Part shown: positions 1 through 8,704 of the stretch, piece after piece
Layout of the letters: each line of letters begins with the position of its first letter
Position numbering within the stretch: position 1 is the stretch's first letter
DNA from: JBBDNV01 sp040877415
GTDB lineage: Bacteria > Planctomycetota > Planctomycetia > Pirellulales > PALSA-1355
Direction: 5' to 3'
Assembly (NCBI GenBank): GCA_040877415.1
Contig: JBBDNV010000022.1
Location: forward strand, 1-39,251
Length of the DNA: 39,251 nucleotides
Made by a program: the position numbers and the translations under genes
The notes under the pieces: generated by a model
Seen by the model: only the letters and a program-made list of their open reading frames with translations
The model's database searches: none
What the model was told of the DNA's origin: nothing

Positions 1-51
1 CCGCGAAAAACGGCGGTCGCGAGGTGCCTGTCCCAGTTTTTCAACACGCTG
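1..51 (-). repeat. Truncated copy of a palindromic dispersed element
   Basis: The first 51 bases are the reverse complement of positions 8387-8437, with one mismatch in 51. The shared part starts CAGCGTGTTGAAAAACTGGG. Only one arm is inside the window; the other would lie to the left. The near-identity between two non-coding sites over 8 kb apart indicates a dispersed mobile or MITE-like repeat rather than chance. Confidence 0.8.
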
Positions 52-286
52 CTAAACCGCAAGCGGATGGATCGCGAGTGTGTTTAGGTCCCTCAAACGG
101 TATCCATACCGCAAGCCGCCTTCCCTGGTCGCTCGGCGATTGAACGACTATTATTAGGGGCTTGAATCGCCGCCGCGCGAGCGCCGGGGAACCACGCAAG
201 GGCCGGACGTGTCCTCCCTTCACGTCCAGCGAGCTTGAATTTCCCCGAGGCTGCCGCCAACGGAATTGCCGCAGTCGAACCCTCTT
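52..286. other. Leader region upstream of alaS, no gene seen
   Basis: There is no convincing reading frame here. A TATTAT box at 149-154 could be a -10 element for alaS, but no good -35 sits at the right distance. I looked for a T-box specifier structure, as some synthetase leaders carry, and saw none. Confidence 0.4.
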
Positions 287-2902
287 ATGAAAACCGACGA
301 ACTTCGCGAAAAATATCTTGCATTCTTTGAGACCAAGGGCTGCGTCCGTCGCCCCAGCGACGTGCTGGTGCCACGCTGGGACCCGTCCGTGCTGTTCACG
401 CCGGCCGGCATGAACCAGTTCAAGGACCATTTCCTGGGCAAGGTAAAGCTTGAGTTCACCCGGGCCACCACCTGCCAGAAATGCCTGCGCACCGGCGACA
501 TCGAAAACGTGGGCCGCACGGCCTACCATCACACGTTTTTCGAGATGCTGGGCAATTTCAGTTTCGGCGACTACTTCAAGCGCGAAGCCATCAACTGGGC
601 CTGGGAGTTTTTGACGAAGAAGGAGTGGCTGGGTCTCGACCCCGATCGGCTGCACGTTTCGGTGTATGAAGACGATGACGAGGCGGCCCAAATCTGGGCC
701 AGCGACATCAAGCTGCCGCCCGCGCGCATCAAGCGGATGGGCGAGAACGACAACTTCTGGCCGGCCGGAGCGCCCAGCCGCGGGCCAGACGGCGTGTGCG
801 GGCCGTGCAGCGAAATCTTTTACCGGCCCGACGCGGGCGGCGACGTGGAAATCTGGAATCTCGTCTTCACGCAGTTCAACCGCGTGGGCATGCCGCCCGA
901 CAACTTGCGGCCGCTGCCCAGCCGCAACATCGATACCGGCATGGGGCTGGAGCGCACCGCCTCGGTGTTGCAAAAGGCCAGCAGCAATTTTCACATCGAC
1001 ATCCTGTTGCCGATCGTCGAGGGCGCTGCTGGCGTGTGCGGAGTCAAGTACGACCCGGCGAGCGAAAACGGCCGCCGGCTGCGGCGCATCGCCGATCACG
1101 TCCGGGCTTGCACCTTCGCCATCCACGAAAACGTCTATCCCGGACCGAACAAGGAAAAATACGTGATCAAGCGGTTGCTGCGCCGGGCGGTTCTCGACGG
1201 GCGGCAGGTCGGCGTGAAGCAGCCGTTTCTGCACAAGCTCGTGCCGCTGGTGGCCGAAATCATGCGCACGCCCTACCCGGAGCTCACCGAAACCACGACG
1301 CGCGTCGCCCAGGCGATCGAAACCGAAGAAAGCAATTTCTTCTCCACGATCGACGCGGGGCTGGATCGCATCGAGCGGTTGTTCAAGCAGATGAAGTCCG
1401 AGGTCCGCGAGACGGTCCGCGGCAGCGAAGCGGCCGAAATGTACACGACCCACGGCTTTCCGCCCGAGCTGTTCGAAACGATGGCCGCCGAGCACAACCT
1501 GGGCTTCGATTGGGCCGGATTCAACCGCGAAATGGAGCAGCACGGCATCGAATCGGGGGCGGGCCAGCGCGTCGAGCTGTTTAAGTCCAGCCCGTTGGAC
1601 GCGCTGAAAAAGACGCTTGCCGGCACGCAGTTTTTAGGCTACGAAACCACGACCGCCGAGGCGCAAATCGTCGGCATCATCGCCCGCGACGAGCTGGTCG
1701 AGCAAATCGACGAAGTCGGACACGGCCGGCCGATTTGTCTGGTGCTCGACAAGACGCCGTTTTACGGCGAGTCCGGCGGCCAGGTGGGCGACACGGGGGA
1801 AATCTCCGGCCGCGATTTCCGCTTCGACGTGACCGACACGCAGAAGGAAGGTTCATTCACGCTCCACCTGGGCCACTTGCGCACCGGCCGACTCGAACAG
1901 GGAGCCACGGTGACGGCAAGGGTCGACGTCGAGCGCCGGCAGGAAATTCGCCGCGCCCACTCGGCCACGCATTTGCTGCACTACGCGCTGCAAAAGCATC
2001 TCGGCCGGCACGCCCAGCAGCAGGGTTCGAAAGTGGATTGCGATTGGCTGCGGTTCGACTTTTCGAATCCTTCGGCCGTTACGGGCGATCAGATCGCCGC
2101 GATCGAGACGGAGGTGAACCAGTTGGTGGCCAGCGCCGCGAAGATCACCTGGCGCACCTTGCCGCTCGCGCAAGCCCGGGAAACCGGCGCGATGATGCTC
2201 TTTGGCGAAAAGTATCCCGACGTCGTGCGGATGGTTTCGATCGGCGACTTCAGCCGGGAGTTGTGCGGCGGAACGCACCTGGACTCGAGCGGGCAGGTCG
2301 GGCTGTTCAAGGTCACCTCCGAAGAAAGCGTGGCGGCAGGCACTCGGCGCATCACGGCGCTGACCGGGCCGGCGGCGCTTGCGCACGTGCGGAAGCACGA
2401 GGCGGCGCTAGTGGAGACGGCGGCGATCCTGCGCGTTCCCGCCGGCGAAGTGCCGGCCCGCGTGGCCGCTTTGGTCAAGGAAGCGCGCGAGTTGAAGAAA
2501 CAGCTTTCCACCGCGCCGCGCGCCGGCGGGGTCACCGCCGAGATGCTTTTGGCCGGTGCCAGCCGGCACGGCGAGGTGCGAGTTGTCGTGGCCGAAGCGC
2601 CGGGCGCCGACGCGAATACGATGCGCCAACTGATCGACCAACTGCGGAAAACGGCCAGCCCCGTCGCCGTGATGCTGGGATCGGCCGCGGACGGCAAGGT
2701 GACGCTGGTGGCCGGCATCAGCCGTGAATTGCACGAGCGCGGCGCGAGCGCCGGGGCATGGATTAAGAGCGCGGCCGAGGTCGTGGGCGGCAGCGGGGGC
2801 GGCAAGCCCGACATGGCCCAGGCCGGCGGCAAGCATCCGGAAAAACTACCCGACGCGCTGGCCGCCGCACGCCGCGACATCGAGGGGATATTGAGCAAGT
2901 AA
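287..2902 (+). CDS. alaS: Alanyl-tRNA synthetase
   Basis: This cytoplasmic class II synthetase charges tRNA-Ala with alanine and hydrolyses mischarged tRNA. The 871-residue length is normal for bacterial AlaRS. The N-terminal catalytic core is recognisable (ELREKYLAFFETKG start, then TRATTCQKCLRTGDIENVG and the FFEMLGNFSFGDYFK stretch). The editing domain has the zinc motif HSATHLLH near residue 558 and the partner CGGTH near residue 660, so editing should be intact. A glycine-rich C-Ala domain (GGSGGGKPDMAQAGG) closes the protein. I chose ATG 287 because it begins the family's conserved MKTDELR-like start; an in-frame TTG at 266 would add seven unconserved residues. The gene stands alone, converging on tpx 47 bases downstream. 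Confidence 0.97.
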   Translation: MKTDELREKYLAFFETKGCVRRPSDVLVPRWDPSVLFTPAGMNQFKDHFLGKVKLEFTRATTCQKCLRTGDIENVGRTAYHHTFFEMLGNFSFGDYFKREAINWAWEFLTKKEWLGLDPDRLHVSVYEDDDEAAQIWASDIKLPPARIKRMGENDNFWPAGAPSRGPDGVCGPCSEIFYRPDAGGDVEIWNLVFTQFNRVGMPPDNLRPLPSRNIDTGMGLERTASVLQKASSNFHIDILLPIVEGAAGVCGVKYDPASENGRRLRRIADHVRACTFAIHENVYPGPNKEKYVIKRLLRRAVLDGRQVGVKQPFLHKLVPLVAEIMRTPYPELTETTTRVAQAIETEESNFFSTIDAGLDRIERLFKQMKSEVRETVRGSEAAEMYTTHGFPPELFETMAAEHNLGFDWAGFNREMEQHGIESGAGQRVELFKSSPLDALKKTLAGTQFLGYETTTAEAQIVGIIARDELVEQIDEVGHGRPICLVLDKTPFYGESGGQVGDTGEISGRDFRFDVTDTQKEGSFTLHLGHLRTGRLEQGATVTARVDVERRQEIRRAHSATHLLHYALQKHLGRHAQQQGSKVDCDWLRFDFSNPSAVTGDQIAAIETEVNQLVASAAKITWRTLPLAQARETGAMMLFGEKYPDVVRMVSIGDFSRELCGGTHLDSSGQVGLFKVTSEESVAAGTRRITALTGPAALAHVRKHEAALVETAAILRVPAGEVPARVAALVKEARELKKQLSTAPRAGGVTAEMLLAGASRHGEVRVVVAEAPGADANTMRQLIDQLRKTASPVAVMLGSAADGKVTLVAGISRELHERGASAGAWIKSAAEVVGGSGGGKPDMAQAGGKHPEKLPDALAAARRDIEGILSK

Positions 2903-2949
2903 TCGCACCGGATGCTAAGCCGCAAGCGCTATTCCACGCCGATGGTCGA

Positions 2950-3471
2950 TCAAAGCGTTCCTTTTAGCGCGCCCAGCGCCGCGTCGTAGTTGGGCTCTTC
3001 GGCGACTTCGCCAACCAGCTCGGCGTGCACCACCATTGCGTCCTTGTCGAGCACGAACGTGCCCCGGGCGAGGATTTTTAGCTCTTCGATCAACATCCCC
3101 CAGTTCTGGCCGAAGCTGCGGTCCTGATAGTCGGAGAGCGGCCGCATGTTCTTGATCGCCTCGGCCCCGCAAAAACGGTTCATGGCGAACGGCAGATCGA
3201 GGCTGACCGTCACCGCGTTGACCCGATCGCCCAGCGCGGCAAGCTGGTCGTTGAATTTCTTGGTTTGCTTCTGGCAAACTGGGGTATCGAGCGAAGGAAC
3301 GACGCTAATGAACGTCGGCTTGCCCCGCCAATCGGCGGGGGTCACCGCAACCAAAGCGCCGTTTTCGAAAGCATGCAGCTTGCACTCAGGCGCCTTCTGA
3401 CCGACGGTTACGGCCTTGCCGGCCAGGGTCATGGGATTGCCTTTGAACTTGACCGCTGCTGGACGAGACAT
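2950..3471 (-). CDS. tpx: Thiol peroxidase, atypical 2-Cys peroxiredoxin
   Basis: The enzyme reduces hydrogen peroxide and organic, especially lipid, hydroperoxides using thioredoxin. At 173 residues it has Tpx length. The peroxidatic cysteine is C66 in SLDTPVCQKQTKKF, and the resolving cysteine is C101 in MNRFCGAEAIKNMRPLSDY, the spacing expected of the Tpx subfamily rather than of AhpC. An AAAGGAAA ribosome site lies just before ATG 3471. The frame stays open upstream to 3546, but the extension is arginine-rich and unlike the family. No signal peptide is seen, so it should be cytoplasmic. It is monocistronic and divergent from the STAS gene. Confidence 0.96.
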   Translation of the reverse strand: MSRPAAVKFKGNPMTLAGKAVTVGQKAPECKLHAFENGALVAVTPADWRGKPTFISVVPSLDTPVCQKQTKKFNDQLAALGDRVNAVTVSLDLPFAMNRFCGAEAIKNMRPLSDYQDRSFGQNWGMLIEELKILARGTFVLDKDAMVVHAELVGEVAEEPNYDAALGALKGTL

Positions 3472-3695
3472 GGGTGGGTTTCCTTTCGAGTGATAGCGTC
3501 GCGGCGTCCGAGAGCGTAGTATCGCGCGATTCGCGGGAGCCTTCAAGAGGCCCGCGGAATGAAAATCGCGCGCCGGTCATTGCCAGTCGGACTTCACGGG
3601 GTAAGATGCACTCTGTCGCGGTGCGGCGCCTTCTCGCGCCCGTGACCTTCCCTCCGGCCTTAGGCGGCCCCTCTCAAGTTGACGGAGCGACACAC

Positions 3696-4085
3696 ATGGC
3701 CCGGGCATCGATCGTTCGTAGTGATTGGGATTTCAACGTCGAGCGCGGCCCCGATTGGCTGCTGGTGCGGCCGCGACGTCTCGGTCATCGTGACCGCGGC
3801 GCACTCACGTTCGCCAACCAGGTATGGGCACTGTTGGAGCAGAACTTCACGCATCGACTGGTGCTGGAAATGGGCGACGTCGATCCGCTCGACAGCGACC
3901 TGGTCAGCGAGTTGCTGCGGCTGTACAAACGCATTCACACGCACGACGGAGTGATGCGCCTGTGCGGGCTCTCGGACACGGGCGAAGAGGTGCTCCGGGA
4001 ATGCCGGCTGGAGGGACAATTTCCGCGGTATCGCAACCGTGAGGAAGCCGTGATGGGGCAATCGCACCCCCGGCAACCGCGCTAG
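3696..4085 (+). CDS. STAS-domain-like protein (anti-sigma antagonist type)
   Basis: This 129-residue protein resembles single-domain STAS proteins of the SpoIIAA type, which regulate partner-switching anti-sigma kinases. The part resembling STAS runs from about residue 12 to 115, with the pattern LVLEMGDVDPLDSDLVSELL followed by a loop and VMRLCGLSDTGEEVLREC; in STAS proteins this is the strand and helix carrying the phosphorylatable Ser/Thr. Here the equivalent position, near DSDL, offers a serine, but its alignment is uncertain. The start at ATG 3696 is preceded by ACGGAGCGA, a fair ribosome site. No anti-sigma kinase is adjacent, so its partner is unknown. Family assignment is moderate. 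Confidence 0.65.
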   Translation: MARASIVRSDWDFNVERGPDWLLVRPRRLGHRDRGALTFANQVWALLEQNFTHRLVLEMGDVDPLDSDLVSELLRLYKRIHTHDGVMRLCGLSDTGEEVLRECRLEGQFPRYRNREEAVMGQSHPRQPR

Positions 4086-4207
4086 CGGGACTTACGAATC
4101 CTCAAAAAAGTTCTCCGAATGTAGCGGTTGTAGGGGCCATTCGCCGGACCGCCGGCAATGTCGGTCTGGGGACAAAAAGCCGCACGCGAGTGGCCTAGCC
4201 TAGTGGT

Positions 4208-5371
4208 ATGACAACCGCACTGGGTCCCAAGCGACGGGCCCGCTTCGCATCACGCCGTAGCACGCTTGAAATCGTCCGGGCCAGAGCACCCGACGAGGTG
4301 GATCTTCTCGAGGCGTCCTGGCTTGCGTTGGACGCGCGCGGCGGCTGCCCTTCGGCGCATTTTGGCTGGACGCGCGCTTGCCTGACGGCGTTTCCCGAAG
4401 ACGCCACCGTCGAGATCATCGCGGCGGCGCGTGGAAACCAGCTTTTGGGCGTCGCGCCGCTGGTGCGCAAGCGGCTGCACGGCGTGCACCGGCTGTTTCT
4501 GGCCGGAGTCAGCCAGTTGCACGAGCCGATGGACCTCGTTTGGACCGACGTGGTTACTCTCGGGCGGTTGACCGGGGCGCTGGCGCGCAGCGGAAGCCCA
4601 CTGGTGATCGAGCGGATGCCGGCCGATTCGCCGGTGCTCGAGGCGATCCGGCGCGCTTCCCGCCGTCGTGCGCTGATCGTTGTCCGGGCCGAGGCGGCGT
4701 ACCCCTATGTCCCACTCGACGAAAGCTGGGTGGAACCGCAACAGCATTTGAACGCATTCTGCCGCAGCCTTCTGCGCCGGGCCCGGCTCAAGGCCGAGCA
4801 GTTCGGACCAGTCACAACCGAGATCCACACCCCCGGCTTGCACGAATTGCCCGGGCTGCTGGATACCGCGTTTCAGGTCGAAGCAAAGGGTTGGAAGGGG
4901 ACGGAAGCGTCGGCGCCGGCCCATGACCCGCACCGGGCGGTGTTTTATCGCCAGTATGCCCAGGCCGCATGCGTGGCGGGCACGCTGCGCATCGCTTTGC
5001 TGCGGATCGGCGATCGGGTGGCCGCTGTGCAGGTGGCGATCGAATCGGGCGGTGCCTACTGGCTATTGATGGCGGGCGACGACGATCGCTTTGCCGCCTG
5101 CTCGCCCGGCCAGTTGCTGTTGCGCGAGACGATCCGCTACGCCGCCGAAGCCAACTTGCGTTCGTACGAATTCTGGGGGCGCCGCGATCCATGGACCGAA
5201 GCGTGGACCGCCCACGAGCGGCGGTGCGTTTCGGTGTGGGCATATCCATTTGGCCTGCGTGGCCTGGCGGCGCTCGTGGCCGACGCAGTCGCGGCCAGAT
5301 GCCGCAAGGGGAGAAAGTCCGAAGGCGGCGATGGCTCGCAGGCTTGCAGGATGGCACGGGCTCGGACTTAG
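4208..5371 (+). CDS. CelD/BcsL-type GNAT acetyltransferase
   Basis: The protein has 387 residues and the layout of the CelD/BcsL (Acetyltransf_6) family: a degenerate N-terminal half and a C-terminal GNAT-like domain. The clearest family signature is SPGQLLLRETIRYAAEANLR followed by SYEFWGRRDPWTEAWT, which matches the usual 'SPG-LL...A...G....DFL.G..-YK..W' pattern. Members transfer acyl groups in polysaccharide or cell-envelope modification, and the substrate cannot be read here. The start ATG 4208 follows a 122-base gap from the STAS gene. Its stop codon overlaps the stop of the convergent serA by 4 bases. The C-terminal 30 residues are basic and low complexity. Confidence 0.75.
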   Translation: MTTALGPKRRARFASRRSTLEIVRARAPDEVDLLEASWLALDARGGCPSAHFGWTRACLTAFPEDATVEIIAAARGNQLLGVAPLVRKRLHGVHRLFLAGVSQLHEPMDLVWTDVVTLGRLTGALARSGSPLVIERMPADSPVLEAIRRASRRRALIVVRAEAAYPYVPLDESWVEPQQHLNAFCRSLLRRARLKAEQFGPVTTEIHTPGLHELPGLLDTAFQVEAKGWKGTEASAPAHDPHRAVFYRQYAQAACVAGTLRIALLRIGDRVAAVQVAIESGGAYWLLMAGDDDRFAACSPGQLLLRETIRYAAEANLRSYEFWGRRDPWTEAWTAHERRCVSVWAYPFGLRGLAALVADAVAARCRKGRKSEGGDGSQACRMARART

Positions 5372-6990
5372 CCGGCCAGCCAGGCGGGGCGCTGGCCGGG
5401 GGCGGGTAGGCGGACGACGTAAGCGCTCTGGATCGCCGGATGGGCCAGCACTTCGTCGAGGGCCGCTTTCTCGGGGGCCTGGTCGAGGTTCAGCACGCCG
5501 ATGGCCTGGCCCCCTTTGGCAGCGCGGCCCACGGCCATTTGCGCGATGTTGATCTGGTGAGCACCGAGAATCGTGCCCACGGCGCCGATGATGCCCGGGG
5601 TGTCCCGGTGCGTAAAGACCATCAATACGCCGTCCAGGTAGGCGTCGAGCCGGAAATCCTCGAGCTCGACGAGCCTGAGCATCTCGACGCCGAAGACGGT
5701 GCCGGCGGCCTTGTGGGAGCGCTTCTCGGTTTCGATTTCGGCCAGCACGAGCGAGGAAAAGGCGCCCATTTCGGTTTTACGCCGCTCGACCAGGTCGATG
5801 CCCCGTTCGCGCAACAGCATTTCGGCGTTGACGATGTTGATCTCCTGCTCAAGCGCGTGGGCCAACAGCCCGGCGGCGAAACTGGCCGTGATCAGCTTCG
5901 TGTTCTTGCCGGCCACGTCGCCGCGATATTCGAGCGTGCAGCGCTTGATCGTGGCCGTGCTGAGCTGCGCCAACAGCAGCCCGAGCCGGTAGCCGACGTC
6001 GAGATAGCCGCGCAGCTCGGCCAGCGTCTTGGCGTCAAGCGGGGTCATGTTCACGGCGTGGCGGATCGCGCCGGTCGTCAGGTAATCGACAAGCAGGCCG
6101 ACTCCTTCGACCGCCACCTGCGCCTGGGCTTCCTCGGTGCTGGCGCCCAAGTGCGGAGTGGCCAGGACGCCCGGCATGCCGAACAGCGGGCTGTCGGTGC
6201 ACGGTTCGTTGGCGAAGACGTCGAGCGCGACGCCTGCCAGTTTGCCGGTTTTGAGCCCCTCGACCAGCGCCCGCTCGTCGTAAATTCCGCCTCGAGCGCA
6301 ATTGATCAGCCGCACACCGCTCCGCAATTGGGCAAGTTGCGGCATGCCGATCAGGTTGCGGGTCTCTTCGGTGAGCGGCGTGTGCACGGAGAGGTAATCG
6401 ACCTCGGGCAACATGTCGGCCACGCTGGCCGCGGCCTCGAATCCCAGCTCGGCGATCCGTTCGGTGGTCAGGAACGGATCGTACCCCAGCACGCGCATTT
6501 CGAGCGCCTTGGCCCGAACGCCCACGGCCTGGCCGATGCGTCCCAGCCCGACGATGCCCAAAGTCTTGTTGGCCAGTTGCGTGCCCATGTAACGATTGCG
6601 GTCCCATTTGCCTTCGATCAGGCTTTGGTATGCTGGGGCGATATTGCGCGACAGGGCCAGCATCATGGCGATGGTGTGCTCGGCGGTGCTCAGCGTGTTT
6701 CCGGCCGGGGTGTTCATGACGACGATGCCCAAGCGTGTCGCGGCCTGGGAGTCGATGTTGTCGGTGCCGACGCCGGCCCGCACGATCGCCTTGAGACGAT
6801 GATTTCCTTTCAGCACTTCGGCCGTGATCTTAACGCCGCTGCGGCAGATCGCGCCGTCAAACTCGGCCAGGGCCCGTCGCAGATCTTCGCCTTTGAGGCC
6901 GGTGCGCACTTCGTGCTCGATGCCCGCCCGCGCGGCCAACAGGTCGAGCCCTTCCTGCGCCAGATTGTCCAACACGATGACTTTCGGCAT
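5368..6990 (-). CDS. serA: D-3-phosphoglycerate dehydrogenase
   Basis: SerA oxidises 3-phosphoglycerate to 3-phosphohydroxypyruvate with NAD+, the first step of serine synthesis. The 540-residue protein is a long-form (type I) enzyme. The substrate and nucleotide domains occupy about residues 1-310, with the Rossmann motif GLGRIG at 148-153 and acidic D171 typical of NAD preference. The catalytic triad is visible as R233 (CARGG), E262 (NEP) and H280 (TPHLGAST). An allosteric-substrate-binding domain follows, and an ACT domain covers about 465-540, so serine feedback is plausible. It lies 43 bases downstream of a class-V aminotransferase and is probably co-transcribed with it. Confidence 0.96.
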   Translation of the reverse strand: MPKVIVLDNLAQEGLDLLAARAGIEHEVRTGLKGEDLRRALAEFDGAICRSGVKITAEVLKGNHRLKAIVRAGVGTDNIDSQAATRLGIVVMNTPAGNTLSTAEHTIAMMLALSRNIAPAYQSLIEGKWDRNRYMGTQLANKTLGIVGLGRIGQAVGVRAKALEMRVLGYDPFLTTERIAELGFEAAASVADMLPEVDYLSVHTPLTEETRNLIGMPQLAQLRSGVRLINCARGGIYDERALVEGLKTGKLAGVALDVFANEPCTDSPLFGMPGVLATPHLGASTEEAQAQVAVEGVGLLVDYLTTGAIRHAVNMTPLDAKTLAELRGYLDVGYRLGLLLAQLSTATIKRCTLEYRGDVAGKNTKLITASFAAGLLAHALEQEINIVNAEMLLRERGIDLVERRKTEMGAFSSLVLAEIETEKRSHKAAGTVFGVEMLRLVELEDFRLDAYLDGVLMVFTHRDTPGIIGAVGTILGAHQINIAQMAVGRAAKGGQAIGVLNLDQAPEKAALDEVLAHPAIQSAYVVRLPAPGQRPAWLAG

Positions 6991-7033
6991 GGTGAATTTC
7001 GAGGCGGCACTACCGCGCGGGTAGGAGCTCCTG

Positions 7034-8221
7034 TTAATCGGCCGGACCGGACGCCGCGGTCGCGACCCGCGGTGCTCGGGCGCGGGATTGCACCACGCGG
7101 CCGGCCGCGGCCGCGGCGGCCCCCAGCGTCAGGGGATGTCCCATGTCATCGAGCACCATCTCGATGGCGGCCAGCGTGGCGATGATATCCAATTCGTCGA
7201 GCAAACCGAAGTGAGCCAGGCGGAAAATCTTTCCCGCTAGCACCGACTGGCCGGTCGCCAGCTTGACCCCAAAGCGCGATTCGAGCCGCCCGAGAAGCGC
7301 CGCGCCGTCGAGCCCCTCGGGAACGCGCACGGCGGTCATCCCCGCGGCCGGCCGCGCGGCGAACAGCGCCAGACCCATCGCTTGCACGCCGGCAATCGAC
7401 GCGGCGCTCAACAGCGCGCAGCGATCCCAAATGGCCTCGATCCCTTCGGCGCGGATGATCGCCAGCGATTCGGCCAGGCCGGCGATCAGAGTCAGGGCCG
7501 GCGTCCATGGCGTGTCCGCGGCGCCGCCTTGGAGCTTGGCGCGATGCAGCTTCAGGTCAAAGTAAAACGCCTGCGGCTCGACGCGATCGATCTGTTGCCA
7601 GGCAGCCGGGCTGACGGCCAGAAAAGCCAGGCCGGGCGGAATCATCAACGCCTTTTGCGATCCGACCACCAGCACGTCGACGTGCCACTCGTCGGAGAGG
7701 CAGCGCATCGCGCCGGCGCCACTGATGGCGTCGACGACCCACAGGGCGCCGCTCGGGGCGATGACCCGGCCGAGCGCCTCGACGTCGTGACCCACTCCGG
7801 TGCTGCTTTCCATCAATGTGCCGAAGACGGCCACGGCGTCGGGATGTTTTTCGAGCAGCCGGGCCACGTCGTCGGCTTCGACTGCCTGGCCCCAGGGCAC
7901 CGCGTGGGTGACGACCTGGATGCCGAACCGGCGGCAAATGTCGGCCCACCGCCGCGAAAAGACGCCCGACTCCAGGACGATTGCCGTCGCGCCCCGCGGC
8001 ACCAGATTCGTGACGGCAGCCTCCATGGCCCCCGTGCCGGAGCTGGCCAACACGACCACGTCGTTTTCGGTTTGAAAGACGTATTTCAGCCCGACGAGCA
8101 CCTCGGCAAAGAGATTGCGGAAGAGGGGCGTCCGGTGGTGGATCACCTGGCGGGCCATGGCCAAGCGGGCCGGCTCGGGCACCTGCGTGGGGCCGGGGGT
8201 CATCAGGCGTTTGCGAGGCAT
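7034..8221 (-). CDS. Class-V PLP aminotransferase (AGT/SPT family)
   Basis: This 395-residue fold-type I PLP enzyme belongs to the alanine/serine-glyoxylate aminotransferase group. The N-terminus MPRKRLMTPGPTQVP matches the family's 'PGP' substrate loop. SSGTGAMEAAV (61-70) binds the cofactor phosphate, D164 (VVDAISG) contacts the pyridine nitrogen, and K190 in GSQKALMIPPGL is the Schiff-base lysine. Family members act on serine, alanine, aspartate or phosphoserine with glyoxylate or 2-oxoglutarate. Its position directly before serA makes a phosphoserine aminotransferase role attractive, but this is inference. I chose ATG 8221 for its conserved start; ATG 8275 (MASTIAP...) is an in-frame alternative. 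The frame also runs on into the repeat upstream, which is surely non-coding. Confidence 0.9.
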   Translation of the reverse strand: MPRKRLMTPGPTQVPEPARLAMARQVIHHRTPLFRNLFAEVLVGLKYVFQTENDVVVLASSGTGAMEAAVTNLVPRGATAIVLESGVFSRRWADICRRFGIQVVTHAVPWGQAVEADDVARLLEKHPDAVAVFGTLMESSTGVGHDVEALGRVIAPSGALWVVDAISGAGAMRCLSDEWHVDVLVVGSQKALMIPPGLAFLAVSPAAWQQIDRVEPQAFYFDLKLHRAKLQGGAADTPWTPALTLIAGLAESLAIIRAEGIEAIWDRCALLSAASIAGVQAMGLALFAARPAAGMTAVRVPEGLDGAALLGRLESRFGVKLATGQSVLAGKIFRLAHFGLLDELDIIATLAAIEMVLDDMGHPLTLGAAAAAAGRVVQSRARAPRVATAASGPAD

Positions 8222-8704
8222 CAAAGGCGTTGCGATCAATTGGGGCTGGGGAAAGGGAGCTATTGTAGAGGCCATATCCCCGTTTGGCCATCGGGCTGAC
8301 ACCCCGTGGTTTGGCGGGGTTCGCAAGGCAATCGAGCTCCCGTTCGAGTCGGACACGACCGCCGAATGACTGATGCGGTCGGCTAACAGCGTGTTGAAAA
8401 ACTGGGACAGGCACGTCGCGACCGCCGTTTTTCGCGGGTCTCGCCGCGACGTGCTCGGAGCCAGTCCCATTTTTCAACGGTCGGCTAAGCCATCCCGGCG
8501 AAAGCTGTGCCCCAGGGCACGCCACCCGTTCATTTCCGCTCATTCGATCTGGCGGAAAGGTGCTCGATTGTGTCACGATGTGGCGCATGGACGGCCGGGA
8601 TGCTTTGGCACGTCAAATGCGTGGTTGAACGGGCGCGGCACGTGCAGACAGGGCGGAAAGCTGCCTGCTGACCGCGGCCAGAGCGGTAGCGAGGAACATG
8701 CAAC
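8222..8704. other. Intergenic region between divergent genes, carrying a repeat
   Basis: Apart from the palindromic element described separately, this 483-base stretch holds no supported gene. It must contain the promoters for the minus-strand aminotransferase/serA pair and for the plus-strand DHOD-like gene. I could not assign -35/-10 boxes with confidence. A GAGGAA ribosome site at about 8690-8695 serves the ATG at 8705. Confidence 0.5.
8387..8478 (+). repeat. Palindromic MITE-like element flanked by 11-nt direct repeats
   Basis: The left arm reads GTTGAAAAACTGGGACAGGC then ACGTCGCG. The right arm, on the opposite strand, reads GTTGAAAAATGGGACTGGC then, after CTCCGAG, CACGTCGCG. The two arms therefore form an imperfect hairpin of about 90 bases. 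The same 11-mer CGGTCGGCTAA lies at 8376-8386 and 8478-8488, one on each side, as a target-site duplication would. Positions 1-51 hold a second copy in opposite orientation. No transposase is seen, so any mobility would depend on an enzyme elsewhere. Confidence 0.75.

Noticed and set aside
52..286. Possible T-box leader upstream of alaS
   Set aside because: No specifier loop, T-box sequence or terminator/antiterminator pair could be found.
41..1543. 500-codon minus-strand open frame opposite alaS
   Set aside because: Lies over conserved AlaRS motifs and ends in the repeat at the window start; no homology visible.
5440..7185. 581-codon plus-strand open frame opposite serA
   Set aside because: It is a GC-rich shadow of serA on the other strand, with no family resemblance. 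The minus-strand protein has full SerA motifs.
8222..8470. Upstream extension of the class-V aminotransferase frame
   Set aside because: Its N-terminal part would be encoded by the palindromic repeat, and the conserved protein begins at ATG 8221.
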